Positions 42,533 through 50,837 are shown, numbered from the stretch's first letter. The stretch: DNA of 64,000 nucleotides from an uncultured Christensenella sp. (GCA_910586385.1 CAJUGX010000001.1:266958-330957); one strand, 5' to 3'. The notes: a model not told the origin generated them from the sequence alone. A program made the numbers and translations.

Positions 42533-44305
42533 TTACGAATTTTCTGCCACGTCCTTTTCTCTTTTTTGTTTGTTGTAAAGGGCGCTGTATTTTTTGTTGT
42601 GTTTCAACAGGTGTTCATGAGTCCCAAAGTCAGCGATTTTCCCCTTGTCCAAAAAGTAAATCACATCGCAGTTTTCGATTGTGGAAAGTCTGTGGGCGAT
42701 TGTGATGATTGTTTTGTTTCCCTTTATGTTTTCAATTGAGTCCATGACAAGTTGTTGAGAGATGTTGTCAAGCGCACTTGTAGCCTCGTCGAAAATCATA
42801 ATTTTTGAGTTTTTGAGAAGGGCGCGTGCAATACAAATTCTTTGTTTTTGTCCACCACTCAGTCTTGTCCCACCTTCACCCAAGAAGCTGTCCAACCCGT
42901 CAGGAAGTTCCATAACAAATTCGGATACGTTTGCAAATTTCAACGCTTCATAAATTTGCTCATCTGTGACAAATTTGTTGACCAATTGCATATTTTCTCT
43001 TATCGTCATGTTGAAAAGGTAAGGACTTTGATTGACCATAGACACATTTTTGCCAAAGTTTTGTGACAGAGTTTTTGAGTCGACTCCATCAAACAAAATT
43101 TTGCCAGCAGTTGCTTCGTACAGTTTGCAGATGAGACTGACCACAGTGCTTTTCCCGCAACCACTTTCACCGACGAATGCGACGTGTGTGTTTGGTTTGA
43201 TTTTGAAACTGACATTATCCAAAACGGGTTCGCCTTCGACATATTCAAAAGAGACATTTTTGAATTCGATGTTTCCATCAAATGCTGGCAAATCATCATC
43301 TCCAAATTTGTCGTGGACATAAGATTGTTCGCTTACGAGTTGGAAAACACGACTGGCGTTGACCTCGACTTCTTTGAAATAGTCTTGCAATTCTCCAAGT
43401 CGAACGGCAAATTCCATAACGCTGTTTTTGTAAACATAAACAGAATAAAACACAGCCAAATCCAAACTGCCGATTTTTATGAGATAGATGCACAAGAAAA
43501 TGAAGAGGAGATTGCAGATGACTTTCACGATGTTTGCCATGCTGTAAAGAAACACCCCAACATACCATTCTTTGTTGTCGGATTTCATATAGTCCGTTTG
43601 CAAATCGTTGACTCTTGAAACAAGGTTGTCTGACAGTCCAAGGGTCTTGATGTCTTTGATGCCTCTGATTGATTCTCCAACAACTGAGTTGATGTTTTCA
43701 GCACGTCTAAGCACGCCAGGTTTAAGTTTTGCGAAGTAGTGCATTCTTATCAAATAAACCAAATATCTGATTATGATGAATGCAACCAAGAAAAGTCCAA
43801 TCCAATAGTTTACGATAAACACAAACACGATGAATCCAATTTTGGACATGAAATCAATTGTTGTCTCGCTTATCCTCTTGAAGGAGTTTGCGAGTGAGTC
43901 GAGGTCGGAAGTCAGTCTTGTGATAAATGCTCCATTGCCAAGTTTTTCATATTCTCCGATGTTGATGTTGAAACTGTTTTTTATGATTTCAAGCTTCACA
44001 TCCCTTTTTACATAGTTTTCCAATTTTTTGAAAAAAGGAACGCGGCAGAAATGAATGATGATATCCAAAAGCTCAATGCCAGCGAGAATCAAGGCATACT
44101 TGCCTGCCAATGAGAAGTTTTGGGTTGTTGTCAGATATGAAATGACTTTTCCCAAAACCAAAGGGGCAAAGAAATTTATCACGCCAGTCAAAATAAGCAA
44201 TGCCCAAAACCCGAAACAGAGCCATTTGTATTTTTTGTAATAATGAAGATATTTTTTTAAGTTTTTGAAGCCCTTGATGGCTTTTTTGTCCGCTGCGTCT
44301 TTCAT
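42533..44305 (-). CDS. ABC transporter, fused permease and ATPase (exporter type)
   Basis: A 590-residue half-transporter. Six membrane segments (residues about 1-320) precede a nucleotide-binding domain with Walker A GESGCGKST (about residue 391), signature LSGGQKQR (about 493) and Walker B KIMIFDEATSALD (about 515), then an H-loop AHRLST. It works as a homodimer or with an unseen partner. The substrate may be a lipid, peptide or drug and is not readable from sequence. The start has GAGGATGT upstream. No partner gene lies next to it. Confidence 0.92.
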   Translation of the reverse strand: MKDAADKKAIKGFKNLKKYLHYYKKYKWLCFGFWALLILTGVINFFAPLVLGKVISYLTTTQNFSLAGKYALILAGIELLDIIIHFCRVPFFKKLENYVKRDVKLEIIKNSFNINIGEYEKLGNGAFITRLTSDLDSLANSFKRISETTIDFMSKIGFIVFVFIVNYWIGLFLVAFIIIRYLVYLIRMHYFAKLKPGVLRRAENINSVVGESIRGIKDIKTLGLSDNLVSRVNDLQTDYMKSDNKEWYVGVFLYSMANIVKVICNLLFIFLCIYLIKIGSLDLAVFYSVYVYKNSVMEFAVRLGELQDYFKEVEVNASRVFQLVSEQSYVHDKFGDDDLPAFDGNIEFKNVSFEYVEGEPVLDNVSFKIKPNTHVAFVGESGCGKSTVVSLICKLYEATAGKILFDGVDSKTLSQNFGKNVSMVNQSPYLFNMTIRENMQLVNKFVTDEQIYEALKFANVSEFVMELPDGLDSFLGEGGTRLSGGQKQRICIARALLKNSKIMIFDEATSALDNISQQLVMDSIENIKGNKTIITIAHRLSTIENCDVIYFLDKGKIADFGTHEHLLKHNKKYSALYNKQKREKDVAENS

Positions 44306-44660
44306 ACATCCTCTGTAATTTGAAAATTTTTATCATAAGTGTTATATCACAAAATCTCGTGAATTTAGAAACGAAAATAATAAGTTACAAAACTTTCTAT
44401 TTTTCAATATCTTTCTGTGAAAATTTTTCAAAAACAACACATAACGCCACAAAACAAAACTGTCCAGAATTAAATTATATTAAGTGTCCTTTTGCAATTT
44501 TTCGTCACGGATTTGTCACATAGGTAAATTTATCAAAAAAATTGCCTTGTTTTTGTTCTTTTACTTTTCTCAAAACTCGAACCTCAACAAAGCAAAAGTT
44601 TCAATAAAACAAAATCTCTATTCACTTTATATTTAGAAACGAATAGGCATTTTTACAAAT
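44306..44660. other. AT-rich intergenic region, nothing recognised
   Basis: About 355 bases between the ABC-transporter start and the orphan tRNA terminator. No frame with a ribosome binding site is present. It should hold the transporter's promoter (minus strand) but no clear consensus stands out. Confidence 0.5.
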
Positions 44661-44684
44661 TGAAAAATAGCCCATATGGGCTAT
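44661..44684 (-). terminator. Original terminator of the split host tRNA-Arg gene
   Basis: An 18-base perfect palindrome (ATAGCCCAT/ATGGGCTAT, 44667-44684) ends in TTTTTCAA on the minus strand. It lies one base past the CCA end of the orphan tRNA 3' half. Confidence 0.75.
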
Positions 44685-44685
44685 C

Positions 44686-44731
44686 TGGTGCGCCGCAAGG
44701 GATTCGAACCCCTGACCTTTCGTTCCGTAGA
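44686..44731 (-). pseudogene. 3' half of the interrupted host tRNA-Arg(ACG) gene (left attachment site)
   Basis: Read on the minus strand, it runs from the anticodon loop through the T arm and acceptor stem to CCA (44686-44688). It matches the intact tRNA at 54141-54186 except for one base in the anticodon stem (ACGAA here, ACTAA there). That base pairs with the orphan 5' half at 54335-54373 (TTCGT), so these two halves, and not the intact copy, made up the original gene. Confidence 0.9.
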
Positions 44732-44984
44732 TACGCAACTAGCATTTTTTAACTTTTTTATGTTGCATAAGTTGTACAAGTTTTGCATGGCTAATCATAT
44801 CTTTTATAAATTGCATATATTCGACTTTATAAGCAACTTTTACCGCTTTCTCAGAAAGTGGCTTATTTTTTTTACAAAGATTTATACAAGAAACTTAAAG
44901 GTCTTATCTGCGCTTGCTCCTTTCATTAAGTATTATAGCATAAACCAATAGATATATCAACAAAATCATAAACAAAACAAAATT

Positions 44985-45182
44985 ATTATCTATGCTCTTT
45001 GTGGGTAGTAACTTTTAATTTAAGTTGCGATTATATCTCTTTGAGAGAAAATCTTTTTTAGTGTCGCATTGCAGATACTGTATCTATATATATAAAAATT
45101 TTTTCCCACCATTCTGCCCTTTTGCAAGTGCTGGGCAAAGATTTATATAGAAAGGAGGATTTATATGATAGATACAAGTTGA
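44985..45182 (+). ncRNA. Structured leader RNA, copy 1 (upstream of 45252 gene)
   Basis: About 200 bases align with 51465-51668. Shared landmarks in order: a TATTATC -10-like box, CTCTTTG, TAGTAACTTT, a stem TGCGA/TCGCA enclosing a small hairpin (TCTC-TTT-GAGA), TACTGTAT, a second stem (CCCACCA/TGCTGGG) with the invariant loop CTGCCCTTTTGCA, GGAGG and a tiny open frame. Stem sequences differ between the copies while pairing is kept, which points to selection for RNA structure. A cis-acting leader, perhaps an attenuator, is inferred. The preceding part of the left end (44732-44984) has no gene I can support. Confidence 0.6.
45165..45182 (+). CDS. Tiny leader peptide MIDTS
   Basis: ATG ATA GAT ACA AGT TGA follows a strong AAAGGAGG nine bases upstream. 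The matching position in the second leader reads MTNSS and ends in TAA, so the TGA here is aligned with a true stop. If UGA were read as Trp the peptide would extend to 12 residues. A ribosome parked on so short a frame could control the downstream gene. Confidence 0.4.
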   Translation: MIDTS

Positions 45183-45251
45183 TATACCTACATCGTAAAG
45201 TAAAATATAAAACATAGTAACTAAAAATAAAATGAAAAAAGGAGAAAGAAA

Positions 45252-45713
45252 ATGATAAACAACGATAAAACTAATATATTAGTGAATTATGAATTTCCCG
45301 ATCAATTCAACAATAGATTAGTAGAATTAGTAAGAAATAATTCAGAAGCCTTGTTTAGACAATTTGAAGAATCTAGCAACGAATGTAAAATAACGCCAAA
45401 ATTTAGAATAATTGATAAAGATATTAATTGCATAGAATTGGTAAAATCTAATTTTATTAAATATGTCAACATTGGAAATCGTTATACACTTTGTGAATTC
45501 TATGAAGATACTAATAAACAAAAATTCACGGGCGATTTTTTGAAAGAAGCTATACCAACAATAGAACTAAAACAAACTGAAACTAAGATTATAAAAGAAT
45601 CAGGAGAGTATTGTGATAAAGCTATTGGCTTATTAGCCATATTTAATTTAAATGTTTGTCATAACTGCAAAGTAGACAATATTAACCTTAGTGCTTTTAT
45701 TGTAGCCAATTAA
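45252..45713 (+). CDS. Hypothetical protein of the integrative element
   Basis: I do not recognise this 153-residue protein. It is soluble and slightly acidic, with Cys residues gathered near the end (YCDKAIG, NVCHNCKVDN). The ATG follows AAAAAAGGAGAAAG. It is the first full gene after structured leader 1, so its expression is probably governed by that leader. A terminator follows. Confidence 0.65.
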   Translation: MINNDKTNILVNYEFPDQFNNRLVELVRNNSEALFRQFEESSNECKITPKFRIIDKDINCIELVKSNFIKYVNIGNRYTLCEFYEDTNKQKFTGDFLKEAIPTIELKQTETKIIKESGEYCDKAIGLLAIFNLNVCHNCKVDNINLSAFIVAN

Positions 45714-45729
45714 AGTTACAAAAGAGATT

Positions 45730-45760
45730 AGAAGATTGTATGTAAGCAATCTTCTATAAT
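45730..45760 (+). terminator. Hairpin terminator after the 45252 gene
   Basis: AGAAGATTG / CAATCTTCT, a 9-base perfect stem with an 8-base loop. The T run is poor (ATAATCTTGTTTT), so it may instead be part of the origin region that follows. Confidence 0.5.
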
Positions 45761-45805
45761 CTTGTTTTAATAATCACATAAACTCTAGAAATTTAGTATT
45801 AATAA
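45761..45805 (+). repeat. 44-bp direct repeat, copy 1
   Basis: CTTGTTTTAATAATCACATA and the following AACTCTAGA (29 bases, 45761-45789) are identical to 50026-50054. After a small difference, TTAGTATTAATAAT is shared too. Copy 1 lies just upstream of the rep gene and runs into the inverted repeat at 45789-45858. Confidence 0.75.
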
Positions 45806-45858
45806 TCTCTTCACAATAACGATAAAACAACTCGTTAATAATCTTTTATACTAAATTT
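45789..45858 (+). other. Nested inverted repeat, candidate replication (dso) or nick origin
   Basis: An outer 11-base perfect inverted repeat (AAATTTAGTAT 45789-45799; ATACTAAATTT 45848-45858) encloses an inner hairpin (TAACGA 45817-45822; TCGTTA 45832-45837; 9-base loop AAACAAC-type). It lies 48 bases before the HUH Rep start. Rolling-circle initiators usually act on such hairpins next to their own gene. No nick-site consensus is recognised. Confidence 0.45.
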
Positions 45859-45906
45859 TCTATATATAATAAAACAAAAATTTTAACTAAGATAAGGAGA
45901 AATCAA

Positions 45907-46701
45907 ATGAGCAAATACGAAGATAAAAGAAATGTAGTGTATGTTTATGAAAATAGGATTGTAATTAAACTACATGATTATAATCCACGAAATGATTGAA
46001 GATTTATTGAGAATCTTCCACCCGTTCCACAAAGAATTAGAAATGATGAGTTTCCTTTTATTACAATAAAACAATATATAAGGCAAATGAAAAGAAGCAG
46101 AAAGAAACTTTATAATTTTGTGTTAGATGAAAACAAATGTAAATTTATAACCCTTTCAACTAGAGATGAAATTGATTGAGATAGTTTTAAATATGAAATA
46201 GAAAAGTTTAGATCAAACTTAAAATATAAATATGGCGCTTATGAATATATTTGCGCTGTTGAGTGCTTTTGTAAAGGAATGAATAGATACCATGCACACT
46301 TAATTTTAATATTTCCTAATGAAAGACCAAGTTTTGAGAGAGATTGGCTCAAGGATCATTGGAAGTTGGGCTATGTTCATGTAGAGAATAGTTGGAAAAA
46401 TAAAACTTATGGACTTGTAGAATATATTACATTGATAGATAAAGAAAACAATATGCACCCACAATATAAAGGCTTTACGAAATTTCCACAATTTGCAAGA
46501 CTCATAACAACAAGTTTAAAAATAAAAAAAGACTTCAATTATAAAATGTATTGGACTAAAGAGCAACTGGAGAGTTTTATATTAGAAGTCAAAAAATGTG
46601 GTGGCAATATCTTCTATGATGGACATTATTTTACTAAAGATAAATATTGTTTAGATACCATATTTATACATAATGCAGATGAAATAATTTCAAAAATATA
46701 A
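45907..46701 (+). CDS. HUH-type rolling-circle Rep-like protein, interrupted by two in-frame UGA codons
   Basis: The frame from the ATG at 45907 (AAGGAGAAATCAA upstream) to TAA at 46701 gives 264 residues if UGA at codons 31 (45997-45999) and 91 (46177-46179) is read as an amino acid. Trp fits both: RND-W-RFIENL and RDEID-W-DSFKYE. Rep motif I (FITLSTRD, 80-87), the metal-binding HUH motif (YHAHLIL, His129 and His131) and a candidate catalytic Tyr (YGLVEY, Tyr168 or Tyr173) are in order and otherwise intact. Four other Trp in this protein use TGG. Standard decoding would stop after 30 residues, and only a start at about 46279 would remain. It is either a recoded gene, a readthrough-controlled gene or a decaying one. 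A terminator follows at 46707-46736. Confidence 0.75.
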
Positions 46702-46704
46702 AAA

Positions 46705-46737
46705 ACAAGGTAGATTTTTCTTAATCTACCTTTTTGA
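46705..46737 (+). terminator. Terminator after rep
   Basis: AAGGTAGATT / AATCTACCTT hairpin followed by TTTTT. The next 170 bases to the regulator gene hold no supported gene. Confidence 0.85.
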
Positions 46738-46904
46738 TTGGCTAAATTTATTGTAATGAAATAATTCTACTTAATTAAAAGAGAACTACAAATATTTGAA
46801 GAAAGTCATAAAATATTTGCTTGCGGAACAAAAGGACACTGCCTTGAAAGTGATATTGTAGAATTATAAAGCAGTGATTGTTGGGACTATTAAAGATAGG
46901 GTTT

Positions 46905-47258
46905 CTACTTGAGAAGATCTTCAAAAAGAGCTATAAAGTGATCTCTGTTTTCATCTAACAATTCATGAAAGATTTTTAAGATTTTCATATCTGATTCATA
47001 GTGTTGTCGATCATGATAGAAAAATTGTTCTGCTGTTACTCCACAAGCTTTTATTATCATCATAAAAACTTCAAAGCTAGGTAAGTGTGAATTTTGCATT
47101 TCAAGTCTGTTTATGTAACCATCTGCCATTTCTAATCTTAATGATAGTTGACGAGCTGATAACTTTGCATCTTGTCTAAAAGTGGCGATTTTAATTTTAA
47201 AATCTCTTTTCTCTTTTTCAGTCATAGAATATTCATTTTTAGTCGGTGTTTTGTTCAT
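46905..47258 (-). CDS. XRE-family (Cro/C1-type) transcriptional regulator
   Basis: The 117-residue protein has a helix-turn-helix in residues about 24-75 (KLSARQLSLRLEMADGYINR, then SFEVFMMIIKACGV), typical of phage and element repressors. The C-terminal 40 residues may mediate dimerisation. The ATG follows AGGAGGTATAATT. It is transcribed divergently from the 47402 gene, as element repressors often are, and its own promoter region contains AGGTAAACC, which resembles the AGGTAAATTTAT boxes elsewhere in the element. It may repress those promoters. Confidence 0.88.
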   Translation of the reverse strand: MNKTPTKNEYSMTEKEKRDFKIKIATFRQDAKLSARQLSLRLEMADGYINRLEMQNSHLPSFEVFMMIIKACGVTAEQFFYHDRQHYESDMKILKIFHELLDENRDHFIALFEDLLK

Positions 47259-47366
47259 AATTATACCTCCTATTCAATTATAAATTTAAATAGGGTTTAC
47301 CTAATCTCTATGATAAAAGTAAATTTTCATATAAAGATACAAAATATCTCTTTGAATGAAATTGTG

Positions 47367-47395
47367 TTGTTATTTATTGCTTTGTATGTTATAAT
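47367..47395 (+). promoter_or_regulatory. Promoter giving a probably leaderless transcript
   Basis: TTGTTA (47367-47372), 17 bases, TATAAT (47390-47395) with the extended -10 TATG. The start codon at 47402 lies only six bases after the -10 box, so transcription would begin at or near the A of the ATG. Confidence 0.7.
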
Positions 47396-47401
47396 TTTCT
47401 C

Positions 47402-47710
47402 ATGAAAGATGAAAAAGCAGATACAATATTACAATTTTTAAAGGCACGAATAAAAACACAAGAAGATTTAGATAATCTTGTTAATATGCTATGTATGAAA
47501 GATAAAAGCAAACAAGAAAAGATTGATTATATTTGTGAGAGCAATCAAATATCTATCACAACTTTGAAAAGATTATTTGATTTAACTTACCCACAAGCAG
47601 AAATGATTATAAAAGAATTGTTAAATATTCATGCAATCTCAATGGAGAATAATATTTATAATATTATTTCAACTACTATTCTAAAAGACTATTTGAGTAA
47701 AAAAATATAA
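47402..47710 (+). CDS. Small DNA-binding-like protein (winged-helix, FtsK-gamma-like)
   Basis: This 102-residue protein is not in a family I can name. Its second half (ISITTLKRLFDLTYPQAEMI then IKELLNIHAISMEN) resembles the FtsK-gamma winged helix, in which a short sequence-reading helix is followed by a turn. It lacks a ribosome binding site because the promoter ends six bases before the ATG. Divergent placement from the XRE regulator suggests an antagonistic regulatory pair. That role is inference. Confidence 0.65.
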   Translation: MKDEKADTILQFLKARIKTQEDLDNLVNMLCMKDKSKQEKIDYICESNQISITTLKRLFDLTYPQAEMIIKELLNIHAISMENNIYNIISTTILKDYLSKKI

Positions 47711-47744
47711 AAATATGGCTTTGTAAGCAATATTTTATTTGCGT

Positions 47745-47787
47745 AAAGGTAAATTTATTTGATAAATATCTCTTTGTATGTTATAAT
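47745..47787 (+). promoter_or_regulatory. Element promoter with AGGTAAATTTAT box
   Basis: AGGTAAATTTATT (from 47747), TTGATA (47759-47764), 17 bases, TATAAT (47782-47787) with TATG extended -10. The same arrangement recurs at 50838-50879. The start codon is 28 bases downstream with AAGGAGATA. Confidence 0.75.
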
Positions 47788-47814
47788 AATCAAGATTACA
47801 AGGAGATATTATTT

Positions 47815-48888
47815 ATGGAAAATCAAGAGCTTGAAATAGTAAAAAAAGAATTAGAAATTTTAGTTGAATGCCTTCCGAAAAAGTATTGTTATCAATATGG
47901 TCTTGATCCTAAAACCGTAAGTACTAGCAACATTAATACAATAGACTCGTGTGCAAATAAATTATTTGAACCTACGCCTACAACTCTAAAAATATATAAT
48001 ATTTTTGCTACACCTTGGTATCCAAAACCAAAAGAAGAACAAGAAAAAGCAGCTATTGAATATGCTAAAAAATACACTCCAAATAAGAAAATTTCAAAAA
48101 AGTTAGACTATCTTGAATATAAGGCTGAAGAAGAAATTCAATATGCAGAACTTGAACTTGAACAAAAAATGAGAGATAAACCCATTGAACCAATTAAAAT
48201 GAGTAATTTAAAATTTACACTTATGCCGTGGCTAAAAATAAAATATAATCGGGAATACAGTAAATGGGAAAACGATTTAAAAATTTGGCAAAGTGAATTG
48301 GATAGTATTGAAAAAAAATTAAAACAAATTAAAAAACGCCTTAAATATTCAAAATTGAAAAACGAAACTGAAAAGCAAGGTAAGGCTGAATGGTATAGGT
48401 TGAATGATTTGGCTGAAAAAGAGTTACCTATTATTGAAGAAAAATTACAAACAATCACTCATTTACCTAAAAAATATAGGACATATTATCATGCTACAAG
48501 ATTATTTGATATTGTCGATTGTCAAAGAGCTGATACGCCTAAGGAAGCCTATAATATGCTTGAAAAAGAAATAAACGAAGAAAATTTTAGAAAGCGAATG
48601 GAAGATATAGAGGAAAGTAAACAAGAAGCATTAGAAGACGCTGAAATTAAAAGAAATAGAATGTTAGAAAAAGAAATTGAAGAAAGAAAGGTTGAATTGG
48701 AAAGACATCATAAAGAAATGGAAAGTCAAGCACGTGCACAGACACAAGCATTGGAAGAACAAGCTGAAGCCGCATTAAGACAACAAAGCACAAAGAAGAA
48801 TTACGATTCAACAAGATGTCTTGGTTGTATGTTTAGAAATTATTGTGATCGTACAAAGTGTAACTTTAGACCTGGCGCCCCAGTTTAA
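47815..48888 (+). CDS. Coiled-coil protein with C-terminal Cys cluster, unknown function
   Basis: The 357-residue protein is not in a family I recognise. Long charged helices fill residues about 95-160, 180-215 and 240-325 (EEQAEAALRQQ and similar), typical of coiled coils. The end is CLGCMFRNYCDRTKCNFRPG, a four-Cys motif that may bind zinc or an iron-sulfur cluster. Trp codons are all TGG. It is read from a strong promoter at 47745-47787 and leads the two solenoid-like genes that follow within 16 and 37 bases. Confidence 0.7.
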   Translation: MENQELEIVKKELEILVECLPKKYCYQYGLDPKTVSTSNINTIDSCANKLFEPTPTTLKIYNIFATPWYPKPKEEQEKAAIEYAKKYTPNKKISKKLDYLEYKAEEEIQYAELELEQKMRDKPIEPIKMSNLKFTLMPWLKIKYNREYSKWENDLKIWQSELDSIEKKLKQIKKRLKYSKLKNETEKQGKAEWYRLNDLAEKELPIIEEKLQTITHLPKKYRTYYHATRLFDIVDCQRADTPKEAYNMLEKEINEENFRKRMEDIEESKQEALEDAEIKRNRMLEKEIEERKVELERHHKEMESQARAQTQALEEQAEAALRQQSTKKNYDSTRCLGCMFRNYCDRTKCNFRPGAPV

Positions 48889-48904
48889 TTAAGTGGGTAC
48901 GCTT

Positions 48905-49441
48905 ATGATAACAATAAATGATTTAAAAGACCTTGAACAACACAAGGCGCAAACAAAGGTAATAAATAATGAAGATATAAACAATCTAATCACTTATGAA
49001 TTTAAAGAAAATGACAAACTTGCTTGTGTTACTTTCAATTGTGAAATACCCTTTGGAATTTCTGATTTAGGCAAACTTATATCAAATGGAAACGAAAAAG
49101 ATTTACTTGATTTAAACTTTCCAAGTATAGATTGTTATAAGTTTGTGGCAAAAGAGATTTATGCAAATAAAAAGTTGAGAATTGGTTGTTTACAAGCCGA
49201 AAAGTTTATCTTCAAAGATAGTTGCCAAGTGTTTGAAGATTTGCAAGTAAAAGACAAAATTTTAGGATCCAGTTTAGAGTGTGAATTTATTGAGATAACT
49301 TGTAAAGAGATTGATTGCGATAGCCTAATTGCCGACAATATTATTTGCTCCAAATTGCATGCAAAAATCTTAATTACAACGCATAGTCAATTTGAAAACA
49401 TAACAGCAGAAAATGTGAATTACTATAATGATATTATTTGA
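48905..49441 (+). CDS. Solenoid-like protein, paralogue of the next gene
   Basis: The 178-residue protein shares its plan with the 49479 gene: an N-terminal MI-x-(I/L)N-x-x-DL start, an EF-(K) segment, then short strand-like repeats with regularly spaced Cys, Ile and Leu (VFEDLQVKDKI, CEFIEITCKEIDC, SLIADNII) as in pentapeptide-like or bactofilin-like beta-solenoids. I do not recognise a named family. The ATG at 48905 is preferred to a GTG at 48893 because it matches the paralogue. The UGA stop would give an 11-residue extension if read as Trp. Confidence 0.65.
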   Translation: MITINDLKDLEQHKAQTKVINNEDINNLITYEFKENDKLACVTFNCEIPFGISDLGKLISNGNEKDLLDLNFPSIDCYKFVAKEIYANKKLRIGCLQAEKFIFKDSCQVFEDLQVKDKILGSSLECEFIEITCKEIDCDSLIADNIICSKLHAKILITTHSQFENITAENVNYYNDII

Positions 49442-49478
49442 TTGCTAATTATATTGTTTAGTATTAAGGAACTTTAAC

Positions 49479-50003
49479 ATGATTAAATTAAATAGTTATA
49501 ACGATTTAAAAGAATATATAAAATACTCAACTGAGCCACTGGAAGACATAAAAAATAAAGAGATTGCTATTATTTCACTTGAATTTATAAAAGATAATAA
49601 GCCCTTAGATATAACCTTTGATTTCAATTTTAAATGCAGTGAAATTATATCTCAACTAGACATAAGCCTTACTAAAAAAACTCTGCGTACGCAATATGAG
49701 ATTAAAGCAAAAGACCTATATTTCAATTATGAAATGAATGACAATGTTGATATATACGCAGAAAACCTATATTGTAATAAGCAGTGTAAATTTAGAACAG
49801 TTGAAGTAGTTAAAAGTATTGAATGTAAAGAGTTGTTCTTTAGTGGTGGTATCAAATGTAAAAATATCATTGGTGAAAATATTTCAACATTAACACTTGA
49901 ATGTGAAAACATAAAAGCTGATAGCTTAATTTGTTTTCACCAAACGAAAATAAAAAACATTACAGCTGATTCCATAACGACCACTCCTAATTTTAAGAAG
50001 TAA
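49479..50003 (+). CDS. Solenoid-like protein, second paralogue
   Basis: This 174-residue protein is related to the product of 48905-49441: MIKLNSYNDLKEY at the start and KNITADSITTTPNFKK at the end correspond to MITINDLKDLEQH and ENITAENVNYYNDII. Repeating units such as ESIECKELFFSGGIKCKNII and LTLECENIKADSLI suggest a beta-solenoid. It may form a scaffold or bind a host protein as DNA-mimic pentapeptide proteins do; that is speculation. It is the last gene of its operon. Confidence 0.65.
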   Translation: MIKLNSYNDLKEYIKYSTEPLEDIKNKEIAIISLEFIKDNKPLDITFDFNFKCSEIISQLDISLTKKTLRTQYEIKAKDLYFNYEMNDNVDIYAENLYCNKQCKFRTVEVVKSIECKELFFSGGIKCKNIIGENISTLTLECENIKADSLICFHQTKIKNITADSITTTPNFKK

Positions 50004-50025
50004 AACTTGTGGTTGAAATGATTAA

Positions 50026-50069
50026 CTTGTTTTAATAATCACATAAACTCTAGAGTTAGTATTAATAAT
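50026..50069 (+). repeat. 44-bp direct repeat, copy 2
   Basis: 29 bases identical to 45761-45789, then the shared TTAGTATTAATAAT. Unlike copy 1, it is not followed by the long inverted repeat. It leads into a hairpin (AATATAACC/GGTTATATT, 50075-50110) with a T-rich tail that can terminate the solenoid operon. Confidence 0.75.
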
Positions 50070-50184
50070 TTTTTAATATAACCGACTTATATATCTTTGT
50101 TGGTTATATTTTTATTTAATAAATCAGTTTATTTGACTTTATATCTCTTTGTATGATACACTCACTATAAATAAGTGAGATGAT

Positions 50185-50790
50185 ATGGCGAATAAACAAG
50201 TTGAAGACAACTGGACAAGAGAAATATTAAAGGCAGATATTGAAAAAATATTAAGTGATAATTATAAAGTAAGTTGCAAACAACATTTACTTTATGATCT
50301 TAATATTAAGTCTTACATTGAGATAAATGGGAAGAAAGAAGCTGTCTTTTATTCTAATGTCATCACGCCTAAAAAAGGTAGCTATGAAACTGATTTATTG
50401 ATAAGTGAAAAGATTTCTGACACTGAATTTATTCCTTTAATAGTTATTGAATCTAAGTGGGAAAAGATAACAACTCATGACTTATTAACTTACAATAAAA
50501 AAGCAAACGATCATAAGCGTATACATAAGAATTTAATTTATGGAGTTGTTATTGCTAATTGTCAGAAAGGCGGAGTAACTTTGCAAAAGGTGTTTAATCA
50601 TCAAAGTGAGAATTTTGATTTTGTGTTTTGCTTTAAAGGATCAGAGCCAACACAAGAAGAATGGAATTGTTTTGAAAGCCTAATAAAAAGAAAAATAGAT
50701 GAATCAAAAAACTTACATAATATTCTTGCAACAGACAAGAAAGGCAAAGATAATTTTATGTTTATAGAAAGACAAACACTAACAAAATGA
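50185..50790 (+). CDS. PD-(D/E)XK nuclease-fold protein
   Basis: The 201-residue protein has the catalytic layout of PD-(D/E)XK nucleases: Asp70 in YETDLLIS, then Glu89-Ser-Lys91 in PLIVIESKW, preceded by a helix with a conserved-type Glu (residue 13 or 20) and followed by VVIANCQKGG. This resembles the N-terminal nuclease part of type I restriction subunits and stand-alone restriction-like enzymes. No methyltransferase partner is present, so defence, recombination or decay of competitor DNA are all possible. The promoter (TTGACT, about 17 bases, TACACT-type) lies near 50131-50160. Its UGA stop directly abuts a terminator. Confidence 0.72.
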   Translation: MANKQVEDNWTREILKADIEKILSDNYKVSCKQHLLYDLNIKSYIEINGKKEAVFYSNVITPKKGSYETDLLISEKISDTEFIPLIVIESKWEKITTHDLLTYNKKANDHKRIHKNLIYGVVIANCQKGGVTLQKVFNHQSENFDFVFCFKGSEPTQEEWNCFESLIKRKIDESKNLHNILATDKKGKDNFMFIERQTLTK

Positions 50791-50822
50791 CAACGATTTT
50801 TAAGTCGTTGTTTTTTATTTTT
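50791..50822 (+). terminator. Terminator directly after the nuclease-like gene
   Basis: CAACGA / TCGTTG hairpin starting at the base after the UGA stop, followed by TTTTTTATTTTT. Confidence 0.85.
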
Positions 50823-50837
50823 ACCAAACTTCGCCCA

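Noticed and set aside
44676..44951. Open frame of 91 codons running through the tRNA 3' half
   Set aside because: It reads through tRNA sequence, has no ribosome binding site, and its product is low-complexity Phe/Tyr/Lys; it is a chance frame at the element's left end.
46740..46904. Remnant gene between rep and the XRE regulator
   Set aside because: A short frame (ENYKYLKKVIKYLLAEQK) is broken by a stop and has no ribosome binding site or recognised similarity.
49439..50790. Reading the terminal UGA of the 48905 and 50185 genes as Trp
   Set aside because: The nuclease-like gene's UGA abuts a terminator and the solenoid-like gene matches its paralogue in length when it stops at UGA; extension of 11 to 20 residues remains possible but is not supported.
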